Virus record (IMG/VR): IMGVR_UViG_3300010396_000048 | Span: 1 to 64,000 of that record | DNA: 64,000 nucleotides | Origin: a virus | Direction: 5' to 3' (one strand) | Shown here: positions 48,304 through 56,910 of the stretch, one piece after another | Position numbering within the stretch: position 1 is the first letter of the stretch | Layout: every line of letters starts with the position of its first letter | Made by a program: the position numbers and the translations under genes | The notes under the pieces: generated by a model | Told to the model about the DNA's origin: nothing | Seen by the model: the letters and a program-made list of their open reading frames with translations, nothing else | Database searches by the model: none

Positions 48304-48452
48304 GGTTTGAGCCACTCCAAGAGACTAGAGAGAAAGGTGATGAATGGGTGCTCGACCTTGCCGTCCTTACGGATGACCGTGACGTCAAGAGAACCCGAAG
48401 GGCCGACGGAACCGTGCGAGGGATCGTCGGGCGGTGTCGGTTGAGCCGGCAC
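48300..48452 (-). CDS. Small hypothetical protein, 50 aa
   Basis: GTG start 2 nt after the upstream TAA; its TGA overlaps the next GTG. Pro-rich N-terminus, then V-T-V-I-R-K-D-G-K-V and a C-terminal amphipathic helix. Supported by the tight spacing on both sides. Confidence 0.5.
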   Translation of the reverse strand: MPAQPTPPDDPSHGSVGPSGSLDVTVIRKDGKVEHPFITFLSSLLEWLKP

Positions 48453-48454
48453 GC

Positions 48455-48673
48455 TTAGGCGCCGATGCGGCGGACCGAGCCGTCAGTTTTGACCACGGCT
48501 TCGATCATCCAACCGGGGCGCAGATGCCCAACGTGCGATTCATGCACGCGCACCGTATGCTTCGCAAAGATTGGATTGCTCGCGACGGCCTCGGCCTCGG
48601 CGTCGAATAGCACGGTTCCGGGCGAGAAAGTCTTGCCGTCCTTGGTGAACGACGATTTGACGACGAGAGGCAT
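48455..48673 (-). CDS. Hypothetical protein, 72 aa
   Basis: Starts MPLVVKSSFTKDGKTFSPG. Small beta-rich protein. Lies between neck and adhesin genes. Unknown. Confidence 0.5.
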   Translation of the reverse strand: MPLVVKSSFTKDGKTFSPGTVLFDAEAEAVASNPIFAKHTVRVHESHVGHLRPGWMIEAVVKTDGSVRRIGA

Positions 48674-48684
48674 GGGGGATCTCC

Positions 48685-49590
48685 TTAGCCGACGTAGATG
48701 TCTCGCTCGGTATCGCCGAGCGTGGTTTCGTTTTTGACCGCGCCGAGTTGGGCGACCGGCGACGTGAGAATGAGGCCGTACTCGACTAGGAACGAGATAC
48801 GGGAAATGAAAGCGGAATAGCTGGATTGCGAGTCGTCGTCGTAGGCTTCGCCGGTCGAGTTTTCAATGTAGAACATCGAGCCATCAGCGAACGGTAGGAA
48901 CTGTGAGAATACTGTGCCTATTCGATCAACGAGCGCTCCACTCAAAAAGGAGCGGCCGTACGGATCGTTCGTCCAAATGGTCGCGACGATCTGTCGTTGG
49001 TACCGGCCGACCTCATAGCCGACGGTAGCTCCAGGTCCGCCGATATTGCATTCGAGTAAGGACGCGCCGGTCGGAACGACCGTATTGCCTTCTGCTACTG
49101 CAGACACGCCGTCGAGGCCGAGTCCATTGATGGCATCGGCCACGGCTGTAGCGAGGTCCGCCAAAGATTGGTTCGGCGTCGTTTGGACGAATGCGTCACC
49201 GTCGCCATTGACGACCGTGTGCACGTTGTACTGCTGCGTGCCGATTGAGCCCTCGAACGTGATGACACCGCTCGCGAACGAGGCAGTTACGGAAGGCGCT
49301 GGGCCTGGCGTATAGAGCGGATTGTCGAACGGACTAAACCGCGTGGCGTTCTTTGCTTGGCCTACCGGGAAGACCGAGATTTGCCAGGTGCCAGGCGGAT
49401 TCGCGAGGATCTTAATGAGTTCCGGCACGAGCGGTTCGCCAGCGTAGACCTGTCCATCGGTTGAGAGGATGGCGTCAACGGCGCCTGACGGTGTCGGGCA
49501 CTCGTAGGCCGTGCCGAGAACGTTGCTCGACTCAAGCGCTGCCTTGATCGCGTCGCAAAGGGAGCCGCAAACATCATCTATCCGTCCCAC
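48685..49590 (-). CDS. Tail terminator/completion-like protein with inserted domain
   Basis: 301 residues. The N-terminal A-I-K-A-A-L...Y and the C-terminal I-S-R-I-S-F-L-V-E-Y-G fit tail terminator-type proteins of the neck. Residues about 90-190 form an inserted beta domain (N-V-H-T-V-V...N-Q-S-L-A-D-L-A-T-A-V-A-D-A-I-N) like that in the sheath. Confidence 0.5.
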   Translation of the reverse strand: MGRIDDVCGSLCDAIKAALESSNVLGTAYECPTPSGAVDAILSTDGQVYAGEPLVPELIKILANPPGTWQISVFPVGQAKNATRFSPFDNPLYTPGPAPSVTASFASGVITFEGSIGTQQYNVHTVVNGDGDAFVQTTPNQSLADLATAVADAINGLGLDGVSAVAEGNTVVPTGASLLECNIGGPGATVGYEVGRYQRQIVATIWTNDPYGRSFLSGALVDRIGTVFSQFLPFADGSMFYIENSTGEAYDDDSQSSYSAFISRISFLVEYGLILTSPVAQLGAVKNETTLGDTERDIYVG

Positions 49591-49936
49591 CTAGCAACTC
49601 CCTAACATCTTTGGCTAGTTTTTGGCGCTTGTACGGTTTCGGTACAGCCTTCATTCCGAGCGCACGGTACGCGGCCACCATGTGCTCAGCGCCGGTCGCC
49701 AAGATGACGTTGCCAGCATAGCCCTTTGCGAGAATCACCTTTGCCGCGTCGTCGCCGCTGGTGGGCTCCATGTTGACATCCAGAATCGCAATGTCCGGGC
49801 GTTTCTTGCGGCATAGTTCGATCGCTTCGTCGCCGCTTGCGGCCTGTCCAACGACCTCCCAGCCAAGATCGGAAACCACAAGTCCGAAAAGGATACCGCG
49901 GCAGATGCCATTGTCGTCGGCGATGACACAGCGCAC
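49574..49936 (-). CDS. Stand-alone response regulator receiver (CheY-like)
   Basis: 120 residues from a GTG with AAGGAG 6 nt upstream. V-I-A-D7-D8-N gives the acidic pocket, I-L-D53-V-N-M the phosphoacceptor, A-T81-G the switch Thr and V-P-K100-P-Y the conserved Lys. All receiver landmarks are present and there is no output domain. It lies co-directionally inside neck genes and overlaps the next gene by 17 nt, so it is probably expressed late. It may take phosphate from a host kinase; role unknown. Confidence 0.82.
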   Translation of the reverse strand: MRCVIADDNGICRGILFGLVVSDLGWEVVGQAASGDEAIELCRKKRPDIAILDVNMEPTSGDDAAKVILAKGYAGNVILATGAEHMVAAYRALGMKAVPKPYKRQKLAKDVRELLGGTDR

Positions 49937-49946
49937 GGTGGCTCCT

Positions 49947-50726
49947 TTACGTGGCGAGTTTCTCGACAATGCAGATGTAACCGCTCAGGCCCACTTCGAC
50001 TGTTGAGTGAACCTCCATAATCTCATAGCGATCCCCGGTAGCCGCGTTGATGCGGTCTTGCTCGTTCAGCTGCTCGCCAATGACGAGTGGAACGAATACA
50101 AGATGGTGCGTCCGGTATTGTTTCGTCGGAACCTTCGGAATCGTTCCATCGCGCACGCGGTTGAGGGGCTGAATCCCGATTGGAATGGTCGCGCCCATCG
50201 TTGCATCCGGCGGGCTCTTGAACGTGTAGACTCCGCCAGCGAGCGTGAGATATTCCTCGATCCCTTTGTACGTAGCGCCCCACGCGCGCGACACGACCAC
50301 GCCTGAGCCGGCGACCTGCTGCGCTGAGGAGCCTGCCCCGGTGTTTGGCCTCGAGATGAAGCATTTTGTTTCGACCCGCATGAACACCGACTCGCGGGTC
50401 GGCCGGTCCTGGGCGAACATCCAGATGCCGTTGTCGCTCTTGTAGCCCGTTTCAACGAGGATGTCTCCCCGCTCGAGCTTCAGGTTGTCGACTTCGAACG
50501 TAAAGGCGAGGAGGTCAAAGGTGGCATTCTCTAGCGCCTTCTTCGACGACTTTTCCCCGCGCATCTGAAACTTGTTGTAAACGGGCTTGCCGTTCAGGAT
50601 CGAGCCGTTAGACTTCGGGCCAAGCCGGTACACCGTGTACGTTTGGCCGAGGACGTTCGCCGCGCGCCCGCGACCATACTGAATCTTGCCGTCGACATAC
50701 TTGACGCGCGTCGGTCCGGTGGCCAC
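49947..50726 (-). CDS. Neck/connector structural protein (putative)
   Basis: 259 residues, beta-rich N-terminus with V-Y-R-L-G-P, later W-M-F-A-Q-D-R-P and a C-terminal G-D-R-Y-E-I-M-E-V. Its place between head and tail genes fits a head-tail connector; no family assigned. Confidence 0.5.
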   Translation of the reverse strand: MATGPTRVKYVDGKIQYGRGRAANVLGQTYTVYRLGPKSNGSILNGKPVYNKFQMRGEKSSKKALENATFDLLAFTFEVDNLKLERGDILVETGYKSDNGIWMFAQDRPTRESVFMRVETKCFISRPNTGAGSSAQQVAGSGVVVSRAWGATYKGIEEYLTLAGGVYTFKSPPDATMGATIPIGIQPLNRVRDGTIPKVPTKQYRTHHLVFVPLVIGEQLNEQDRINAATGDRYEIMEVHSTVEVGLSGYICIVEKLAT

Positions 50727-50738
50727 GGTTTACGCCTC

Positions 50739-51581
50739 CTAGACGACTCGCTGTATGCTTCGCGATTGGTTCCCGGCGATGTCAGGGTCGAGTGGAACGG
50801 AAATGCGATCGGCCAACTCTGCGCGATACTTGCGCCACAACGCGGCGCGCACTGACAGTTCGTCCTGACGCGGTTCCCAAACGTCCGCCTTAAGCGTGTC
50901 CAGATTGATGCGCGCGTTGATGAGGTCAGACTCGAGGATCCGAATGATCGGTACGTAGCCGTAGATCGGTTCGGTTGCCTCTGGGTCGAGAAACCGCGGG
51001 CCGGGCGGGTTCGTACCACCGCCCGTCGCACCGGTCGCAACCTGAGCCGGCGTGCCAACACCCACGACTTGGATCTGAAGGTTTGAGTCGCTGGAGGCGG
51101 CGATACACTGAAAGCCGTTGCCACTGCCGCCGAGGCCAGCCGTGTAGAACGCCGTAATTGTCGTGCCGATCCCATTCACCATGAACGAATCGGTGATATT
51201 AACGTCGTTCATCGCGAGCGCGAACAGCGCCGCCACGACAGTCGCGGGGGTGTCTCCAGTCTCAATCGTGTACTCGATAGTTTCGCCGTTTAGGTTCATC
51301 TGCACGACTGAACCTGCGGTCAGCGAACCCGTGGAGGAGAACACGAAACCTATCTGCGCTGGAATGAACATGCCGGCGAAAAGCGGACTTTCGGCGCCGA
51401 AGTATTGCACTTCGTCGTCGGGACTCGCCTGCGACAGGCGGTTCAGCAGCATTGCGTAGGGCTGAAACATCGCCAACTGCGACGAAAAGTACGGGTATCC
51501 AACCTGCAAACTCGACATCGGCGAGAGATTGGGAAAGCCGAGGATTCGAGCGACCTCGCCCATCTGCTGCTTGGTGATCAC
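50739..51581 (-). CDS. Structural protein with inserted beta domain
   Basis: 280 residues from a GTG with AAGGAG 6 nt upstream. Helical ends (I-T-K-Q-Q-M-G-E-V-A-R-I-L and A-A-L-W-R-K-Y-R-A-E-L-A-D) flank an inserted domain at about 75-185 with I-E-Y-T-I-E-T-G-D-T-P-A-T-V-V-A-A. Probable head completion protein. Confidence 0.5.
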   Translation of the reverse strand: MITKQQMGEVARILGFPNLSPMSSLQVGYPYFSSQLAMFQPYAMLLNRLSQASPDDEVQYFGAESPLFAGMFIPAQIGFVFSSTGSLTAGSVVQMNLNGETIEYTIETGDTPATVVAALFALAMNDVNITDSFMVNGIGTTITAFYTAGLGGSGNGFQCIAASSDSNLQIQVVGVGTPAQVATGATGGGTNPPGPRFLDPEATEPIYGYVPIIRILESDLINARINLDTLKADVWEPRQDELSVRAALWRKYRAELADRISVPLDPDIAGNQSRSIQRVV

Positions 51582-51597
51582 GTCGGGCTCCTTGCGG

Positions 51598-51891
51598 CTA
51601 TTTCTTGGGTGCTTTCGCTTCCGCCGGATAGCGCAGCGCGACGCCAAAATGCTTTGCCATGTTGACGAGATGCTCGGTCTTGAGTTTCTGATTCGGCCGG
51701 AAGATGTACGTCGAGTGTGCGACCTGAACCGCGCGAGATTTTTCCTCGTCGACGATCGCCAATACTTTGGCTGACTTCGTGAACCTGGGCTGTAAGCCAG
51801 GTCGAATTCCGACGCGCGCACGTTCTCCGGCTTCGATAGCTCGCGCCTCGGCGAGCTTCGCGGGATCGGGTAGACGAATGGGACCGTTCAC
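51598..51891 (-). CDS. Small hypothetical protein, 97 aa
   Basis: GTG at 51891 with GGAGA upstream. Basic; the middle S-T-Y-I-F-R-P-N-Q-K-L and C-terminal K-A-P-K-K stand out. Lies just downstream of a terminator following the capsid gene. Unknown. Confidence 0.5.
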   Translation of the reverse strand: MNGPIRLPDPAKLAEARAIEAGERARVGIRPGLQPRFTKSAKVLAIVDEEKSRAVQVAHSTYIFRPNQKLKTEHLVNMAKHFGVALRYPAEAKAPKK

Positions 51892-51906
51892 GTTGTCTCC
51901 ATGGGA

Positions 51907-51942
51907 AATGAAGAGGAGGGGACCGCTTTCGCGCTCCCCTCC
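51907..51942 (-). terminator. Terminator after the major capsid gene
   Basis: On the minus strand GGAGGGGA pairs with TCCCCTCC around a loop holding CGC-GAAA-GCG, followed by TCTTCATTT. It would let capsid mRNA exceed that of the downstream neck genes. Confidence 0.7.
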
Positions 51943-51959
51943 AGCTGTATTGCCAGCGC

Positions 51960-53459
51960 TTACGTCGCGCTGAAGGTCCAGATGCCGACCGCACGCGCGC
52001 GCCGACCGGCCGTGCCGGTCAGAACGACGCTCGAGCGAGTGACGTCCGTCGGGCACACCATATCGCGGATGGTCATCCAGTCGATGTGGATGCGCCGGCC
52101 CTGACGATCGGCATATGCCGGCATCAGGATCTGCACGATACCGCGGTCGAGTGCGACGTAGCCCGGGTTCAGACCGTTCGTGGCCCAATCCTCGATGCCG
52201 GCGTACCACGCATCGATCAGGGCGCCTTGACCCGTCACGATCGTCAAGTACGCAAAGCCGGAACCGCCATACGGTGCCAGCGCGATGCGCGGAGCGTTGG
52301 TATTCGGCAGGAAGGTAACGCCGACGTACTCGGAGACTTTACCGCGCTGGTAAATCTGCGACAGACCCAACGTTTGGTTGGCCTGTTTGAAGTCGTCGTC
52401 GTTGTACAGCGAACGCATGATCGACGGAGCGATGTGCGCGATGTACGTGCCTTCGTCGTCGCCAGCGTAGTTCCGAGCGAACGGAACTGCGTTGTTCTGC
52501 AAGCCGCCGACCGCATCCAGCAGGAGTGCCTGGGTCAGGCCCTCGGTAACCTGCGAGAAGTGGACGACGCCGCCAGAGAACAACTGCGTCGGGGCATCGC
52601 CAGCGACAATGACGTCACCGGATTGCACCGAGTAGCTGCCTTCTACGTCGGCGAGCGTGAGGGTTCCGGAGATTCCGTTGCCGCGAGCAGCCGTGGGAGC
52701 GCCGGCCGAACCGTACATCGAGCCGTACAGGACGTAGTCCGATACGTTAGTGACGTCCGGTGTGGCAAGGGTCACGTTGGCCGTGATCGGGCCGGCGAAG
52801 GACGCCGACTTCTTATAGATCAAAACCGGCAACGGGGTGCTGCCCGAAACGGGCGTGAGGACGCCATTCGTCGAGCCGGCGCCGACGGTGATGACCGTCG
52901 ACAGGCCGCGGATGTCGTCGACCTGTACTGTCGCGCCCGAGGCGTTGGCCATCGCGACGGTATACGACGCGCCGTAGCCAGCGATGTACGTGTCGCGAGC
53001 GAGCAAGTCAACCGATTGGTATGCCTGCTTGAACGAGACCGTGACGTCGTGCGTGAAGCGATCGACGATACCGAAGTTGGTGCCGACCAAGTCGAGGTCG
53101 ATACCGTCCGTCAGCTCGAAGGGAGCGAACGTATACTGCTCGATGTCGAAGTCGGATGGGGTGACGCCGTCGTCCGGTGGCGTTTGAGCTGCGGTCGGAT
53201 CGGCCGCGACAACTACGGGCGCCTTGAGTCCCGGACGGGTGCGGGTGATCGTCGTGCCGCGGTTCTTCTCGAAGACTTTCTCTTCGAATGACTCGCCGTC
53301 GACGGCCTCCCAATACCCGTTGTTGGATTCGAGGAAGTCCTCGAACTCGGTCTCCAGGTAGCCCTGCTGGATCATGGGCTGCAACTGCGCCGGGAACTGC
53401 GCGATGTCGAAGATCGCAAGCACGTACTCGGGCAGGGCAACGCCGTGCGAATTACGCAT
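51960..53459 (-). CDS. Major capsid protein (putative, N4 gp56-like)
   Basis: 499 residues, preceded by the scaffold gene and followed by a terminator, as for capsid genes. Features such as F-E-E-K-V-F-E-K-N-R-G-T-T-I-T-R-T-R-P and V-G-V-T-F-L-P-N-T-N recall the N4-gp56 capsid family. Residues about 185-305 look like an inserted beta domain. Residues 9-18 (LPEYVLAIFD) nearly match residues 7-16 of the scaffold. Confidence 0.75.
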   Translation of the reverse strand: MRNSHGVALPEYVLAIFDIAQFPAQLQPMIQQGYLETEFEDFLESNNGYWEAVDGESFEEKVFEKNRGTTITRTRPGLKAPVVVAADPTAAQTPPDDGVTPSDFDIEQYTFAPFELTDGIDLDLVGTNFGIVDRFTHDVTVSFKQAYQSVDLLARDTYIAGYGASYTVAMANASGATVQVDDIRGLSTVITVGAGSTNGVLTPVSGSTPLPVLIYKKSASFAGPITANVTLATPDVTNVSDYVLYGSMYGSAGAPTAARGNGISGTLTLADVEGSYSVQSGDVIVAGDAPTQLFSGGVVHFSQVTEGLTQALLLDAVGGLQNNAVPFARNYAGDDEGTYIAHIAPSIMRSLYNDDDFKQANQTLGLSQIYQRGKVSEYVGVTFLPNTNAPRIALAPYGGSGFAYLTIVTGQGALIDAWYAGIEDWATNGLNPGYVALDRGIVQILMPAYADRQGRRIHIDWMTIRDMVCPTDVTRSSVVLTGTAGRRARAVGIWTFSAT

Positions 53460-53657
53460 GGTGTGAACCTTTGCAAGGGGAGTGAAAGTAGAAATGCGCG
53501 CCGAGCGTTAAATCGACGGCGTCAATACGCAGGGCGTTAGCCCGCTTCGGTGAGCGTCTCGCTCGCTTCGTTGGGCATCTCGCCCATTTGCGTGCGGGCA
53601 TCGCGCCCGCCGTTCTCTCTCGTACACCTTGCAGCGCTCACGCTGCGGCCACACGCC
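53460..53657 (-). other. Scaffold-capsid intergenic region
   Basis: 198 nt upstream of the capsid start. Contains a GCGGGC-GCGAT-GCCCGC hairpin (53596-53612) and a 16-codon ORF (starts MGEMPNEASETL, stop at 53537). No clear promoter or Shine-Dalgarno was seen. Confidence 0.4.
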
Positions 53658-54563
53658 TTAGCGGCGCAAAGTGGCCTTGTAGTCCTTGAGCGCTTGCGCG
53701 CGCTGCTTGCGGTCGAGACCGCGCAGATCTGGCAGACCGAACGTGTTGCCGCCAGTACCGGAGCCGTTTGCGGATCCCCCAGCTGGCGATGCTCCACCAC
53801 TCGTGGAGTTCCGCCGCGTGCCCGAGCCGTTTGCACTGCCCTGGCCGCCAGCGGCATTCCCGCCGGCCGCTCCATTGTGTCCGACACCCGCGCTCGAGCC
53901 AGAGCCCGAACCGTCGCTTGAGCCAGCGCCAGCACCCGAGCCTCCGTCACCGGAACTCGAGCCGTCGCCAGCACCGCTGCCATCTCCACTGGCGGCCGCC
54001 GCTTTGAACAGAGCCGCGTGGGACGACTTGAACGCGGCTACCGCCTCGCTCAAACCTTTGATGTCGCCCGTCTTTGAATCGATGCTGATCTTGCCCTCGT
54101 TGTCGGAGAGCATGAGATTGGTTACGGTCGGATCGAGTACTCCCGCTTCCACCATCATGGCACGCGCTTCGCCGTGGATGGCGCGACGCTCCATGGTGGA
54201 AACACGGCCATTCAGCGCGCCGTTCTCCTTCTTTAGTTCGCGGGTCTCGTGGCGACGTTGTGCGGCTTCGCGACTGACCTCTTCGAACCGCCGATTGGCC
54301 TCTTCGATCGAAGCAAACCGCCCGTCGTTGCCGCGCGCGTCGTGCCGTGTTCCGCCGCGATCACCGTCACTTCCCGACCTATCGCCAGGCGCACCGGCGT
54401 CGCCGCCGGCCGCGCCGCTGGATGCGCTTCCTGCGCTCGAGCCGGCGTCTGAACCGGTTGAACCGTTAGCATCGCTCTGGCTCGAACCGCCGCTAGCATC
54501 GCCACCTTGCTCGCCATCGAACAAAGCGAGAACATAGTCAGGCAGTTCCTTATTGAATTTCAC
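53658..54563 (-). CDS. Capsid scaffold protein
   Basis: 301 residues. Starts MKFNKELPDYVLALFDGEQG, then an Asp/Gly/Ser-rich disordered region. A coiled-coil helix at about 85-130 (A-N-R-R-F-E-E-V...E-L-K-K-E-N) is followed by a second low-complexity Gly/Ser region and a basic C-terminus (L-D-R-K-Q-R-A-Q-A-L-K-D-Y). Helical core plus basic tail between portal and capsid genes is typical of scaffolds. Confidence 0.7.
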   Translation of the reverse strand: MKFNKELPDYVLALFDGEQGGDASGGSSQSDANGSTGSDAGSSAGSASSGAAGGDAGAPGDRSGSDGDRGGTRHDARGNDGRFASIEEANRRFEEVSREAAQRRHETRELKKENGALNGRVSTMERRAIHGEARAMMVEAGVLDPTVTNLMLSDNEGKISIDSKTGDIKGLSEAVAAFKSSHAALFKAAAASGDGSGAGDGSSSGDGGSGAGAGSSDGSGSGSSAGVGHNGAAGGNAAGGQGSANGSGTRRNSTSGGASPAGGSANGSGTGGNTFGLPDLRGLDRKQRAQALKDYKATLRR

Positions 54564-56351
54564 TTAGGCGGGTACTCCTTCTTTCGCTGGAGGTGTTACC
54601 TTGTTGAGCGCTTCCTGACGCGTGACTTCTTGCGCGACGTCGTTCGCCTGGTCGGCTTCGATTCGCTCACGCTCGTCGGATACGTTTTGCACGTCGTACA
54701 TCGCGCCGACGTTGGCAATGCCGGTCTCTTGCGAGATGAAGTTGTTGTCCTTAGAAATCGCCGCGGCTTGAACTTCGAACAACTTCTCCTGACCGTGCAA
54801 CTCGTAGTAGTCTGGCCATTGCCATTCGAGGTTCGCTTCAGCGTCGGGCTTCACGGAGGAGGCGTCTTGCAATGACGGAAGCGCGACGTCGACCTTGTCC
54901 GCCATACGCATAGCCAGGCGTAGGAGGCGCGAACCGGCGTGTTCACCGCATGTTTGCCGCAAAATACCGCAGAGAACGAGTTGGGCGAAGTTTAGGAGCT
55001 TCATCGCGGCCGCCGAAAGCGGGCCAGAGGCTCCGGTTTTGGAGTCGGGGGTCACGCGGGACATCGCGCCGGCTTCGCGCGCGAGATCGCGCAGCGTTTC
55101 CACGTACGTATCGATCGCGACCTCGAGCCCCTGGCCCGTGATCTCGACAAACTTTAAGTCGCCGCCGGCCGAGGACTCAAGGACATCGGATGCCGTTCCA
55201 CCCATGGCAACGTCCGTGCCGAATCCGAACTTGCCTGCAGCCGCTTCCGGGCCAGCGGCCAAAATACGCGCCATCTGTGGATCGCCGGCGTAGTCCAATG
55301 CGCGGCCGGTCTGCGACACCGTGCGGTCGATTCGGAATTGATAGTCGATGACAGCGTCGAAGATGCACGCGCCGTCTGGATACAGGTCGTCCGCGTCGAT
55401 CGGGAAGGGCCGCACCCACTGCCCAGGCACCTCGCCGAGCTCATGGTCGAACGTTCTTCCTGTATCGAGGATCCAACTCGACTGTTTCCAATCGCGACGC
55501 TCGTAGATGAAGCGAGGGACGGGTTCGTACCATGTCTCGGCCTTAGTGTCGAGCGTCACGCGCAAGACCCAATCCTGCTTCGCGTTCATCCCGACTTGAG
55601 ACTGAGCATATATCCGGGCAGCGTTCTTCCATGCACGGTTGCCCTTGGCGTTCCACTGCTGAACGATCGCGTCGACGTCGTAGCCCTGTGCACGTAGCGA
55701 GTCCTCGGAAATGAAATACTCCCGATTTACTGAGATCAGGTCATCGGGCGACTGCCGATCGAAGACCGGCGTGCATTGTTCGGCCGGCCACAATTCGAAA
55801 AAATACTTGCCCGGACCGTCTGGCTCCCGACGCGATGTCGGTTCCCCGCTTTCGGGATCGGGATCTCCGGGAACGTCTTTCTGCTTGCCGAGAACGCGCA
55901 ATACGACGAATGCCGAGCCAACCGAGCCCTGCCAGGTCGCGTCCATCATCGTCAGCCAGAATTGGGTATCCTTGATGAAGGCGGCAATCCAATCGGTCGT
56001 AGGCGTCTCGCGCCTCGCCGTCGACTGTCCGCCGCTGCCTTGCGATTCCCTGGGAGTCTTCTCATCCTTTGAAATGACGAGCGGTCGATGGTCCTCGCCG
56101 AAAAGCAACCCCACGACGTCGCGTACGAGCTCGATCGGGAGCGGATACTGCGTAGCGGGGCGCCGGTTATCAAGCAGGATACGCTTGCCGCTGAACCCGT
56201 CGCCGTCACGCTCCTGCGAAAACGCATTGGCGATATGAGCATAAAGTTTACCCTTGAGCGCGCGACGATATGCATCGAGCCTTTTCTGTCGCTCCGTCCA
56301 CCGAGCGCACTGTGTGCGAGCGATTGCGGCGCGGTATGCCTGGAAGTCGAT
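54564..56351 (-). CDS. Portal protein, start apparently AUC
   Basis: About 595 residues. W-P-A-E-Q-C-T-P-V, E-V-P-G-Q-W-V-R-P and a long helical C-terminal part fit large portal proteins, and the gene lies between terminase and scaffold. The first ordinary start (GTG 56114) would lose 79 codons of coherent coding sequence. Upstream no ATG, GTG or TTG exists before the preceding in-frame stop. AAAGGAG ends 7 nt before ATC at 56351. Either AUC initiation or a sequence error. Confidence 0.7.
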   Translation of the reverse strand: MDFQAYRAAIARTQCARWTERQKRLDAYRRALKGKLYAHIANAFSQERDGDGFSGKRILLDNRRPATQYPLPIELVRDVVGLLFGEDHRPLVISKDEKTPRESQGSGGQSTARRETPTTDWIAAFIKDTQFWLTMMDATWQGSVGSAFVVLRVLGKQKDVPGDPDPESGEPTSRREPDGPGKYFFELWPAEQCTPVFDRQSPDDLISVNREYFISEDSLRAQGYDVDAIVQQWNAKGNRAWKNAARIYAQSQVGMNAKQDWVLRVTLDTKAETWYEPVPRFIYERRDWKQSSWILDTGRTFDHELGEVPGQWVRPFPIDADDLYPDGACIFDAVIDYQFRIDRTVSQTGRALDYAGDPQMARILAAGPEAAAGKFGFGTDVAMGGTASDVLESSAGGDLKFVEITGQGLEVAIDTYVETLRDLAREAGAMSRVTPDSKTGASGPLSAAAMKLLNFAQLVLCGILRQTCGEHAGSRLLRLAMRMADKVDVALPSLQDASSVKPDAEANLEWQWPDYYELHGQEKLFEVQAAAISKDNNFISQETGIANVGAMYDVQNVSDERERIEADQANDVAQEVTRQEALNKVTPPAKEGVPA

Positions 56352-56370
56352 GACTCGGCTCCTTTCGGGC

Positions 56371-56874
56371 TTACATGCTCAGGGCAGGACTGCGTCCCGG
56401 GACGACGGCGTCGGCCGTATCGGCCGAGCGAACGCGCCGATTTCGGCGCAAAGGTGGTGACCCGCGAACTGGGTCGATGCGCTGCGCGGCGCCCGTGATC
56501 GGGACGACGTTGTCCGCTTCCGGGGGCGCGGCTTCTTCTTCTGTCGGCTGGATCTCGCCGTCGCCGACCATCCGCGAGACATCCGGAGCGACTACGCTAT
56601 TCGGGTCGAGTGCCGCCGCCATTTGAGCGCGCCTTGGCCTCTCGCCGACGGTCTCAATAACCTGTGCAGGCTTAGGGTGGCTATTCATCGCGACAGCCGC
56701 CGCAAGACACAGTGCGTTCTTTAGGTCCGTTTCCGAGGAGAACTCCAAACGCGTGCCGCAAGCCAATGCCTGCATAGCGACAACCGATTCCCCGGTCTCG
56801 TAGTCGTACCGTTCGGTGCGGTAGACTTGAAGCGGTATCCTCTCTTTGATCACAGAGAGATATTTACTTGCCAT
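56371..56874 (-). CDS. Hypothetical head-region protein, 167 aa
   Basis: Between the large terminase and portal genes. The N-terminal 80 residues are mixed; the C-terminal half is acidic/Pro-rich then Arg-rich and probably disordered. A TTG at 56895 would add 7 residues. Function unknown. Confidence 0.55.
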   Translation of the reverse strand: MASKYLSVIKERIPLQVYRTERYDYETGESVVAMQALACGTRLEFSSETDLKNALCLAAAVAMNSHPKPAQVIETVGERPRRAQMAAALDPNSVVAPDVSRMVGDGEIQPTEEEAAPPEADNVVPITGAAQRIDPVRGSPPLRRNRRVRSADTADAVVPGRSPALSM

Positions 56875-56910
56875 TTCCCCGAAACAAGTCGCCAAGCGAA
56901 CAGTCCTTTC

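Noticed and set aside
52086-53291. Plus-strand ORF of 401 codons opposite the capsid gene
   Set aside because: Low-complexity Arg/Val/Asp composition typical of a shadow frame; no ribosome site; the capsid gene explains the region.
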